Assembly (NCBI GenBank): GCA_011316305.1
Contig: SAUG01000012.1
Span: 558,001-622,000 of the forward strand
DNA: 64,000 nucleotides
DNA from: Rusavskia elegans
Taxonomy: Eukaryota; Ascomycota; Lecanoromycetes; Teloschistales; Teloschistaceae
Direction of reading: 5' to 3'
Position numbers and translations under genes: made by a program. Positions 9,989-18,532 of the stretch are shown here, piece by piece; within the stretch, counting starts at the first letter, position 1, and each line of letters begins with the position of its first letter. A model generated the notes under the pieces. It had not been told where the DNA came from and made no database searches. It saw only the letters and a list, made by a program, of their open reading frames with translations.

Positions 9989-11534
9989 ATGGCACCAATC
10001 GCTGTTAATGGAACAGCTAATCAGCCCAATGGGTCGGCATTGAAGGCCACAGCGCCCTCGTTCCATCCTACCGGCACTCCAGACCCGTCCAAATACCATG
10101 CCAGCTCAACAGAGGAGGCCATTCACAGCGAGCACACGCATGCTGCGCACAATTACCACCCACTTCCGATAGTCTTTGCCAGAGCCGCCGGAACATCCGT
10201 CTGGGACCCCGAGGGCAAGGAGTACCTAGATTTCCTGAGCGCCTACAGCGCCGTCAATCAAGGTCACTGCCACCCAGAACTCGTGAAGGCGTTGACAGAG
10301 CAAGCCTCGAGATTGACGCTTAGCTCTAGAGCCTTCTACAACGATGTCTTTCCTCGCTTTGCCGAGTTCGTCACCAAATTCTTTGGCTTTGATATGGTAT
10401 TGCCTATGAACACGGGAGCGGAGGCTGTTGAGACTGCCGTCAAGATTGCCAGGAAATGGGGCTACAAAGTCAAAGGCATCCCGCAAAATAAGGCTCTCGT
10501 CATGAGCGTCGCGGAGAACTTCCATGGCCGGACGGTAGTGCACTCTGATCTCATATGACATGCTTGATGGCTGACATATGGTAAAGTTTTCCGCCATTTC
10601 AATGTCCACTGATCCGGAATCCCGCGACAACTATGGTCCATATCTCCCCAACATTGGCTCTTCATGCCCCCATACGAAAGAACCTCTTCCATATAACGAC
10701 ATTGATGCTCTGCGCTCGGCTCTCGAAGCCCATGGTCCAAAGACGGCTGCCTTCCTCGTTGAGCCTATTCAAGGAGAAGCCGGTATCGTCGTTCCGTCTG
10801 AGGATTATCTAAGAGGAGTCCGGGCTCTCTGCGACAAGCACAATGTCTTGCTTATCTGCGATGAGATCCAAACAGGCATCGCTCGAACAGGCAAGATGCT
10901 CTGCCATGAATGGAGCGGGATTAAGCCAGACCTAGTCCTACTTGGTAAAGCCATTTCAGGGGGCATGTATCCCGTTTCCTGCGTACTTGGGTCGAAAGAC
11001 ATCATGCTCACCATTGAACCTGGGACTCATGGTTCAACGTATGGCGGCAACCCACTGGGCTGTGCTGTGGCGATTCGAGCCCTTGAGATCATTCGTGATG
11101 AGAACATGGTTGAGCGAGCTGAGTGTCTTGGGAAGCTGCTCCGGCAAAGTCTCTCAGAGGTCCAAAGTCCCATGCTTAAGCTCGTCCGCGGAAAGGGTCT
11201 CTTGAATGCCATCGTGATCGATGAAACCAAGACTGGCGGCCATAGCGCCTGGGATCTGTGCATGCTGATGAAGGAGAAAGGATTGCTGGTAGGAAGGGCC
11301 TTGAAGATAGCCCATGTCAAGAAGAACGGGGATGCTGATGATTTGAAGGCGAAACCGACCCATCAGAATATTATACGATTGGCGCCGCCGCTGGTGATCA
11401 CGGAGGAGGAGATACAGAAGGCCGTTGGGATTATTGACAGTGCCATGAAGGAATTGCCTGGGCTGAAAGGTGAAAAGGAGCATAGGATCATACCTTCAGA
11501 GGAGAAGAATGTGAAGCCGACGTTGGACAATTGA
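9989..11534 (+). CDS. CAR2: Ornithine aminotransferase
   Basis: Three exons: 9989-10534, 10587-11288 and 11349-11534, giving 477 aa. PLP fold type I aminotransferase: [27 protein letters not shown], the cofactor-binding [12 protein letters not shown] (about 275-287), the Schiff-base lysine in [14 protein letters not shown] (about 300-312) and [10 protein letters not shown]. Known role: converts ornithine plus 2-oxoglutarate to glutamate semialdehyde plus glutamate in arginine catabolism. The second intron (11289-11348) is exactly 60 nt with no stop, so the unspliced frame also reads through; removal restores the family sequence GLLAKPTHQN. The N-terminal about 45 residues precede the conserved core and are variable. 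Confidence 0.92.
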
Positions 11535-11692
11535 GCTTCAGACACACCCCTCTTCGATCAAGCGTGGAAGATCAAAATTGGATTTTTTATAAATATTCTC
11601 ACGTGCTTGAAGCTACATCGGGAAACATGCAGAGAGGGGGAACGAAGCTCTAGAATACAGAGTACAGTCAAGAATTGCATAGCTTTTTATTA

Positions 11693-12817
11693 TTATAATT
11701 TTTTCTGCCGTTTCACAGCGAGAGTCCTCCCAATCCTAGGCCGCGGGTCTGACTGAATCGCTCTGCTGTATCCAGTACGAGTATCCGCGTATATTCTCCA
11801 CTGCTCTATAATACCTCTATATAGACGGCAGTAGTCAGGGCGGTAAGCTATAAGCCTCAGGTCTACTTTCGCCCACCGTCTCCCTAGCTCCTCTGTACTC
11901 CAATCTGACGGAGCCCATAAAACGCCAGCCTTCGTCCATTGTGGGATACTTTCTCCAATAAGGAGCGTGAATTTGACGTCTCTGAACAAATCCACAAAAG
12001 GCTGGTAGGATTCGAAAATGACGGACAACCCTTCGATCCCATATACTACCAGAACGACCTCTATATCGCCCTTTCCATACTTGAACTCCCGAATGATTCC
12101 ATTAAGGTCATTTTCCGAACCGTCCATCTCTAGAGGCATCGGCAGGTTACCTGGACGCCCAATCCAGACTAAACGGCGGTATGTCGCATCGTCCAGGTTC
12201 GCCAGAAGTTGTCCCCAGCGCAGAGCTTGTTCGATCTCTGCTACCTCGTCTTTGCTCTTCTGGCCACGCGTTTGCCCGACGACTCCACTAAAGCGGGAGA
12301 TGAGTATTACCAGTTTGCTAGCTCCTGTTACCTGGATTTGCGGCAGACGAGTATCAATCCCGAGTGCTGTACGGCTTTGTTCCCGCCATTGAGCCTCTTG
12401 GATAGCGGGTTTGAGCTCCTCCGCGCTGAGTCTCCTCGTCTTCCCGGCGTGCCTACCCATTACCGTGACGAACAAGAGGCGGGCGTTTTGTTGAAGCTGG
12501 TGTAGCTCTTTTTTCTGGGTCGCGGTTCGCTTTATGGTGTTGATTAGGACTAACGGGCGGGTATTTATAACGGCGGTCCCCTGGGTATAGGCGATAAGTT
12601 CATCGACTAATCTTTGTTTGCTGCTTATATTACGAGAAGTTGACTTGATTCGAAGTCGTCCGCTTTTATCGAATAGCTCACGAGTAGTGAACGACATAAG
12701 ATTCTGACCTTCGTATCTTATTTTCCCGAGTATCTCTAGATTATCGAACCTTGAGGGTAAAGGGATATCGCTCTTCGCAAATCGTTTGCAGAAAGTATGC
12801 TTGCGAGATGCATCCAT
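11693..12817 (-). CDS. Downstream 374-codon ORF in frame with the C48-like protease gene
   Basis: ATG at 12817, 374 aa, no family recognised. Read backwards past its ATG, the frame stays open for 30 more codons until the TAG that ends the protease ORF (12910-12908), so both ORFs are one frame split by a single stop. The bridging stretch reads FQAFGLLSLKDLREIATKHR and continues into RKHTFCKRFAKSDIP, a pattern resembling a SAP-type DNA-binding motif (short amphipathic helices with spaced leucines and basic residues); this is a weak impression. The rest is a mixed alpha/beta-like sequence with several WG/WK blocks and a basic tail ending in KRQKKL. Either it is the C-terminal half of a protein of about 1140 residues, or an independent ORF. 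Confidence 0.55.
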   Translation of the reverse strand: MDASRKHTFCKRFAKSDIPLPSRFDNLEILGKIRYEGQNLMSFTTRELFDKSGRLRIKSTSRNISSKQRLVDELIAYTQGTAVINTRPLVLINTIKRTATQKKELHQLQQNARLLFVTVMGRHAGKTRRLSAEELKPAIQEAQWREQSRTALGIDTRLPQIQVTGASKLVILISRFSGVVGQTRGQKSKDEVAEIEQALRWGQLLANLDDATYRRLVWIGRPGNLPMPLEMDGSENDLNGIIREFKYGKGDIEVVLVVYGIEGLSVIFESYQPFVDLFRDVKFTLLIGESIPQWTKAGVLWAPSDWSTEELGRRWAKVDLRLIAYRPDYCRLYRGIIEQWRIYADTRTGYSRAIQSDPRPRIGRTLAVKRQKKL

Positions 12818-12907
12818 CGATATAGTAGGAATGCGATGTTTGGTCGCTATTTCCCGCAGGTCTTTAAGACTGAGTAGGCCGAAGGCTTGGAAACGTTGAA
12901 AGACCGT

Positions 12908-15118
12908 CTATCTATCATTACCCAATGGCTGCGTTATAATAGACTTTGTACGGGACTCGATTTGGTCGCCCGCGTCCTCGTTGTTGTCGGCGCCGTCATT
13001 GTCGTCATTGTCGTCTTCGTCATCTTCGTCCTGGTCCTCGTCGTCGTCGACTCCACTGTCCTCCGAAGGCTCAATATCAGAGACGGTAGCCTTCCTTTTA
13101 GCTATACGGGCAACGACAGGTGCCTCGTCTTCAATCTGAGCAGAATCCTCAAAGCCAGGAAGTCTCGCTACGAGCTTTCGTACCCGTCCAGTCCGTCGAG
13201 GTTCGGGCTGGCCGAGCGACGACTCCGAGGCTATGGGAGTGGCTGTGGAGGGAGCAATAGTGGTGTTGTTGGCGGCGGCGGCGGCGGCGGTAGTGGTGGT
13301 GGTGGTGGTGGTGGCGGTGGGATTGGAGAGATTGGCGGCGGAGGCTTCGACGGCGGAGGCTTCAATGGTCGCCTCGACGATTTCCCGATCGATATAATCT
13401 CTAAACAGTTGATCATCCATCCGGGATGTGTTCGCCTGTAGGATCTTTGCCAGATCGCTGTCAACGTCCGGTTGTTGGCCCCGTAAGATAACCCACTTGT
13501 GAGCCACAAGCCAGGCTTCGATATCCCTGGCGGAAGCATCGCCGGCCATTGCCCTGTCCATCAGTTGCCTTGCACTCCGATAGAAATTCTTATTATCGTT
13601 ATCTTCCATTTCAGGATCGACGTCCAATCCTAGGATATCCGCCCACGCATTAAAGACGACGTGAGTGCCGCAGGTATTCATCCACCCCTGTCGTGAACCT
13701 TCGATAAAGGATTCCTTATCCCACTGGGGAATAGTAGAGCCCATCCAGCCGGAGTGTCGAACGATATTCCGGACAATTCTCCTCACGACGCCTCTCGAAG
13801 CGTCATAGCCTTTACCGGAACGATAGTCAAGGCTATTATAGAACTTGAGACTGATATTGGCAGCCTTCCTCGTAGCAACTGCAAGGATCCAATGGCCGAT
13901 CTTGCCAATCCACTCTTGCCGGGTCTCGGGCTTCTTTTTAGGCCCCTGCTCCTTGTCCTTAGGTTGCTCTTGAAGGACTGGCGCTGGTGGGAAAAAATTG
14001 CCCTGACGATCTTCGCTTCCACAGTCTGGAGCAACATACTCAACACCGCTTGTATTGAGCATTATAGGGATCACCATCTTGTTTGGGCGGGTGACACATG
14101 GAATGCCGTGGGTATTGTTAATTCGGGCCCACATTTGTATATTTTGGGGCATAACACCAATATTGATACCCTCTTGAGCAATGCCGGCAGTGAGGGCAGC
14201 GATCGAAGCACAGACTACGTCACCCTCGAGGTTTGCGAGGTATGTCTCTTCTGGCTTGGTTTTGAAACCGCCAGTGACCAAGTCTTCATTCGGCAGATGC
14301 CTGTCGCTGTTGTTGGCCACTGCTGAGTCCTTTTCGAACGGGAGCAAAGTATTTTCCCAATCCAGCATGCTATTATCAAAGAGGTTACCGCCAAACTCCT
14401 CGTCGTCGATATCGGGGACGTTAGTCGGCGGACCCTCTTCTTCCACCGCCTCTGGTTGAAGGCTTGCGTTGGCGTTATCTAGCTGACCGGCGTCGGATTT
14501 TGCCGCAGAACTGACTCGCCGAACGATTGTGACGGCGTCTGCTGTTTTGATAACTTCGGTCCAGTCGATATTATCGTTACTGTCGATGTCCGAGGCGGCT
14601 TTTGCTTTCCGTAGCTGCTGAGCCTTGATGCGAGCTACTTCGACATACTCTTGTGCCTTGTTGAGTCTTGACAAGAGATGCTCAGACTTGACCTCTTCGG
14701 CTGTGAGCTGTCTGGAAGCCGTGTCGATATCCGTAGCCATCCTTGAGAGATTCTCGGCAGACTCATGACACCAAAAAGTCTCGTCCTCTCGCTCTTTGAG
14801 GATCCTCAGTGTTTCCCGGGCTTGCCGGACCAATTGCCGTGACAGATTGTAGCTACCCTGTAGCTTGATAGCAGCTTGCTCTCTCTTCGTAGGACCAGGC
14901 GTCGAAGATGCCGGGCTTTGTCTAGGAGCGGCCTTGGGTTTTGATGCCTTGGCTGCCTTTTCCGTAGCCCTCTTGTCGGCCTTCAACTGCTCGAAGTGTT
15001 CAACGAGGGCAAGATAGCTTTGACGAGCTTCGACATCGCCAGGGTTGTCTTCAACAAACTTCTTTTCCCGTGCCAATCGCTTTGCAGTACCTTTGACGCC
15101 TTCTGGTGCCCTTGTCAT
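12908..15118 (-). CDS. C48/Ulp1-like cysteine protease domain protein
   Basis: Uninterrupted 736-aa ORF from an ATG at 15118. Residues 1-200 are charged and helical (coiled-coil-like, with Lys/Ala-rich linker). The protease-like core spans about 295-500: NLEGDVVCASIAALTAG (like the LND-x-VIN helix of Ulp1), GHWILAV with His409, FYNSLDY with Asn428 where Ulp1 has the catalytic Asp, then RQGWMNTCGTHVVFNAW with Gln477 and Cys483. Known C48 enzymes use His-Asp-Gln-Cys to cleave SUMO-like conjugates. The C-terminal part has poly-Thr/poly-Ala (about 602-616) and long Asp/Glu tracts (about 690-720). Function is inferred; an active protease is plausible but the Asp-to-Asn change is notable. It shares its promoter element with the two genes at 18.5-25.2 kb. 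Confidence 0.6.
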   Translation of the reverse strand: MTRAPEGVKGTAKRLAREKKFVEDNPGDVEARQSYLALVEHFEQLKADKRATEKAAKASKPKAAPRQSPASSTPGPTKREQAAIKLQGSYNLSRQLVRQARETLRILKEREDETFWCHESAENLSRMATDIDTASRQLTAEEVKSEHLLSRLNKAQEYVEVARIKAQQLRKAKAASDIDSNDNIDWTEVIKTADAVTIVRRVSSAAKSDAGQLDNANASLQPEAVEEEGPPTNVPDIDDEEFGGNLFDNSMLDWENTLLPFEKDSAVANNSDRHLPNEDLVTGGFKTKPEETYLANLEGDVVCASIAALTAGIAQEGINIGVMPQNIQMWARINNTHGIPCVTRPNKMVIPIMLNTSGVEYVAPDCGSEDRQGNFFPPAPVLQEQPKDKEQGPKKKPETRQEWIGKIGHWILAVATRKAANISLKFYNSLDYRSGKGYDASRGVVRRIVRNIVRHSGWMGSTIPQWDKESFIEGSRQGWMNTCGTHVVFNAWADILGLDVDPEMEDNDNKNFYRSARQLMDRAMAGDASARDIEAWLVAHKWVILRGQQPDVDSDLAKILQANTSRMDDQLFRDYIDREIVEATIEASAVEASAANLSNPTATTTTTTTTAAAAAANNTTIAPSTATPIASESSLGQPEPRRTGRVRKLVARLPGFEDSAQIEDEAPVVARIAKRKATVSDIEPSEDSGVDDDEDQDEDDEDDNDDNDGADNNEDAGDQIESRTKSIITQPLGNDR
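13264..13325. repeat. GGC/GGT trinucleotide tract inside the protease ORF
   Basis: Runs of GGC and GGT on the + strand encode, on the - strand, the poly-Ala and poly-Thr stretch at about residues 602-616 of the C48-like protein. Length variation here would change the protein without shifting the frame. Confidence 0.7.
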
Positions 15119-15684
15119 TTTGGCTTGAATGCGAGAGCTGACGCCGAGGAGAAGCCTTGTACGGAGAAGAAAGACTCGGTAAAGAGGGTTGATAGGGAAT
15201 AGTGGATAGGATGAGGAGGATAGGAAGGGAAAGTGTGAGGATTCTGTACTTGACTAAATCCGCAGAGGGAGTGGGGAAGGATTGTCCGGGCTCGTACTTG
15301 ACTTGCCTAGCATGGAAGATGCAATGCTCAGCGATCGATCGGAATCTCACACATCATACTCATTGCATGGAGAAGGAAAAGAAGAGTCGAGGTGCGAGGC
15401 ACTTGGTCAAGTAAAGATTTCTCACTAGCGTGTTTTACGGAACCTCGTTCCTTCCAACCTAACTCCAGACACAGTAAAGAGAGTACGTACAGATCCTCAA
15501 TCATACTTGCCGACTGCATTGACCATTCATTGATCAGTGCCTTGGAGGTTCATACGTCTACACTGTTGCGTTGGAGCTCATCTATGATCGTCAAGCCATG
15601 TGGTAGTCTCCTACACGCTTTCCAGCTCCAGTCTGTCTATCCTTATCCAGGCCGAGAGATCGATGCTTCCGCCCGATTTGAGGG
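15119..15684. other. 5' flank of the C48-like gene
   Basis: It contains promoter element copy 1 and CT-rich tracts (in gene sense) between the element and the ATG. No gene is visible between this flank and the minisatellite. Confidence 0.5.
15246..15263 (-). promoter_or_regulatory. Shared island promoter element, copy 1 (C48-like protease gene)
   Basis: In the sense of the gene it reads GCGGATTTAGTCAAGTAC, followed two bases later by AATCC. It ends 127 bp before the ATG at 15118. A second half-copy (GTACTTGACT on the + strand) lies 40 bp further upstream, at 15294-15303. Copies 2 and 3 lie upstream of the acidic-protein gene and the helicase gene, in the same relative orientation. Confidence 0.65.
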
Positions 15685-16622
15685 TTCCTGGCCAATTCGA
15701 CGACTCCCGGCTCGAGCTTCTTCACAGTCGCATCGATGCCTTGGATACAATTCGACGATTCCGGGCTCGAGCTTCTTCACAGTTGCATCGATGCCTTAGA
15801 TACAATTCGACGATTCCGGGCTGAAAGCTTCCTCGCAGTTGCTTCGACGCTTTGGACACCATTCAACGACTCCCGGCTCGAGCTTCTTTACAGTTGCATC
15901 GATGCCTTGGACACCATTCAACGACTCCCGGCTCGAGCTTCTTTACAGTTGCATCGATGCCTTGGACACCATTCAACGACTCCCGGCTCGAGCTTCTTTA
16001 CAGTTGCATCGATGCCTTGGACACCATTCAACGACTCCCGGCTCGAGCTTCTTTACAGTTGCATCGATGCCTTGGACACCATTCAACGACTCCCGGCTCG
16101 AGCTTCTTTACAGTTGCATCGATGCCTTGGACACCATTCAACGACTCCCGGCTCGAGCTTCTTTACAGTTGCATCGATGCCTTGGACACCATTCAACGAC
16201 TCCCGGCTCGAGCTTCTTTACAGTTGCATCGATGCCTTGGACACCATTCAACGACTCCCGGCTCGAGCTTCTTTACAGTTGCATCGATGCCTTGGACACC
16301 ATTCAACGACTCCCGGCTCGAGCTTCTTTACAGTTGCATCGATGCCTTGGACACCATTCAACGACTCCCGGCTCGAGCTTCTTTACAGTTGCATCGATGC
16401 CTTGGACACCATTCAACGACTCCCGGCTCGAGCTTCTTTACAGTTGCATCGATGCCTTGGACACCATTCAACGACTCCCGGCTCGAGCTTCTTTACAGTT
16501 GCATCGATGCCTTGGACACCATTCAACGACTCCCGGCTCGAGCTTCTTCATAGTCGCATCGATGCCTTGGACACCATTCAACGACTCCCGGCTCGAGCTT
16601 CTTCATAGTCGCATCGATGCCT
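15685..16622. repeat. Minisatellite, 55-bp unit, about 17 copies
   Basis: The unit contains CCATTCAACGACTCCCGGCT, then CGAGCTTCTTTACAGTTGC and ATCGATGCCTTGGACA. Units starting at 15905, 15960, 16015 and so on every 55 bp to 16565 are identical or nearly so; the first three or four units (15685-15850) and the last two show substitutions (for instance ATTCGACGATTCCGG and TTCATAGTCGC). Because 55 is one more than a multiple of 3, the three + strand frames all stay open over the array and give apparent proteins of 233-290 aa; these are artefacts of the repeat. The homogeneous centre with diverged edges is typical of unequal exchange. Confidence 0.95.
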
Positions 16623-17688
16623 CTGGATGAACAGGGTGGGGTACGTCCATTGGGAACTTGGTCGGGTGTAGTGACGAGACACCTTCGCTCGTGGTCAGCC
16701 TATTCAAAAGTGGAGTGCCTTGGACGCTGCGAGTACTGACCTGATAAGTTCACAGAGCTTTAGTCTTTTAAGGTCTCAAAGTTCGTGTCGTTCCTGGACT
16801 AATAACAGTGCAGCAGCAGTACTCCTTGGTCCCGACCGTTCGACTACTTTGCCCCGCTGACTTTCCAGATGGCGTCGCAGTGTTCGAGTACAGAACATCT
16901 CGAACGCGGCAATACGCCGTATGTTCACGAATATATTGGACGATGAACCTAACAATCGCCATAATAAGCCCTCGATCTCATAATCAAATCTTTTCGCCTC
17001 CTCTTCAACCTTCCAAGCTGTGCGAGGACGACCATTCCAATCGATGTGACTCGGAGAGGCATTCGCTGCCTCTTGAAGGCGACAGTCGCGTCGGAAGTTG
17101 CGGTTGGGGGATGCAGTAGGTCGGAATCCGCACTTTCCCTTGTCAAGAGATCGGCGGTTATAGGATGGTGGCAAGAGTTGAAAGAGTCTACGGAGGTCTT
17201 CAGAGCAAGAATACTTGGTTGTGGTCTGAGTATACTTCAAGGCTAATATGCAGGTAACCTTGGGTGACAGATTTTTAGTGTCAGTGCACGTCCCTCATTT
17301 ATGCAGATCTTCGACGTCTCGTCTGAACAATCACAACCACAGCACAGTTCTACGCCTCCGATTCAATCCTATACCAGGCTATATGGTCCCTCAGAAATCT
17401 CCTTACTCTATCGAGTAACTTCCTCTTCGATAAGCTGGGGTGCTTGCTATTTAGGTTGCTCCTTCGAAGTAGTAGGTTGTCCTTGATTAAGGTGGCCGGT
17501 TGGACCTGGAAGCGACGCGAAATCGGTACTTTGTTTACGGAGGACTATTCTGTATAGTTCGGCAATACTACCGTACTGCAGTAGCACAGAGGTTCGTTTT
17601 TTCTTTTCAGGGTCGATACTCAAGAGAGGTCGGCTATTTACTATCCTGAACCCAGGCTTCTATCGTTGCAACAGGACCGGAAGGACTA
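16623..17688. other. Island spacer, no convincing gene
   Basis: Short frames occur on both strands, but none has a recognisable domain or splice-linked continuation. On the - strand, about 17470-17580, a stretch reads LQYGSIAELYRIVLRKQS and ends in a stop; it may be a decayed exon, but I could not link it to any family. Confidence 0.4.
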
Positions 17689-18447
17689 GCATGTTGCATA
17701 CCACTGGTGGATAATCCTCCTCCATGGATCTATATCTTCCTCCATGGATGACACTGCCATCGATGGAGGTACCCCATAGAGGAATCCACCAGCGAAGGTA
17801 CCTCCATCGATAGATAGAGGTGCCCTATCCATGGAGGGTGCACCTTCCTGGATAGATGACGTCAAGTGGTAAGGTTTTTCTTCGTACACTTATTCATTCT
17901 ACAGTACTACATAACTAATTACTCCTTAGCCTTACGCCTCTGCCTCTGCTGCCTCGTACGCGGAGGTTCAAGCTCCCTATCATCTATATCGTCATCGTCG
18001 CTGTCGCCGTCGCCGCCTTCCCCAGCGCTTCTACCGCCTGCAATCTCCTCCTCAGGGACCCAAGTCCATCCCTTGGCCTTTCTACCTACCTATTTCGCTC
18101 CCTCCGCAATTCGTCGACGTTTGGCCTGGGCCTTTTCTTCGCGGGAGGAAGGAATGAAGGAAGGTAGAAAGAACGGGGGGAGGCAGGAATCATAAGAAAA
18201 ATGGGGCAAGAGGGGAAGGAGAAGCACCGTGGTGTCATCCATCGACGGCGTGGTTTTATCTATCGATGGCGTGCTTCTTCTACGGATCGCGGCGGTCTCA
18301 TTGGTAGATTCATCCATGGGGCGCCTCCATCGACGGCGGCGTCATCTATGGAAGAAGACCTACCTCCACCGGCGAAGATACGCCATCTATCGAGGGGGGT
18401 GTTGTTCCATGGATGAGGAAATCCACCCCTGGTGTGCAACAAGCATC
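17689..18447. mobile_element. Element with imperfect terminal inverted repeats, about 760 bp
   Basis: The left end begins GCATGTTGCATACCACTGG (17689) and the right end, read on the other strand from 18446, begins GCTTGTTGCACACCAGGGG; both continue into TGGAT(A/T)...CCTC(C/A)TCCATGGA, so the inverted similarity covers about 40 bp. Inside each arm, variants of CCATCGATGGAGG recur many times in both orientations. The interior (about 17928-18135, - strand) encodes a basic segment EEKAQAKRRRIAEGAK, a TAG, then a W-x-W segment with an acidic run and the tail QQRQRRKAKE. There is no full transposase, so this would be a non-autonomous or decayed element. I could not identify a target-site duplication. 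Confidence 0.5.
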
Positions 18448-18532
18448 GGCCACCGGGCCAACGAACTATACCCAATTCTTTGCCTTTACTGATGCTTCAA
18501 GCTTGTTCGGCTGGATACTATTAGGCAGGTAT

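Noticed and set aside
15736..16630. Three overlapping + strand ORFs of 233-290 aa in the repeat array
   Set aside because: They are produced by a 55-bp tandem unit that leaves all three frames open and rotates the same peptide through them. There is no start context or domain.
17115..17140. Possible fourth copy of the island promoter element (GGAATCCGCAC)
   Set aside because: Only the AATCCGC part matches; the GAGTC and GTAC blocks are missing, and no gene follows at the expected distance.
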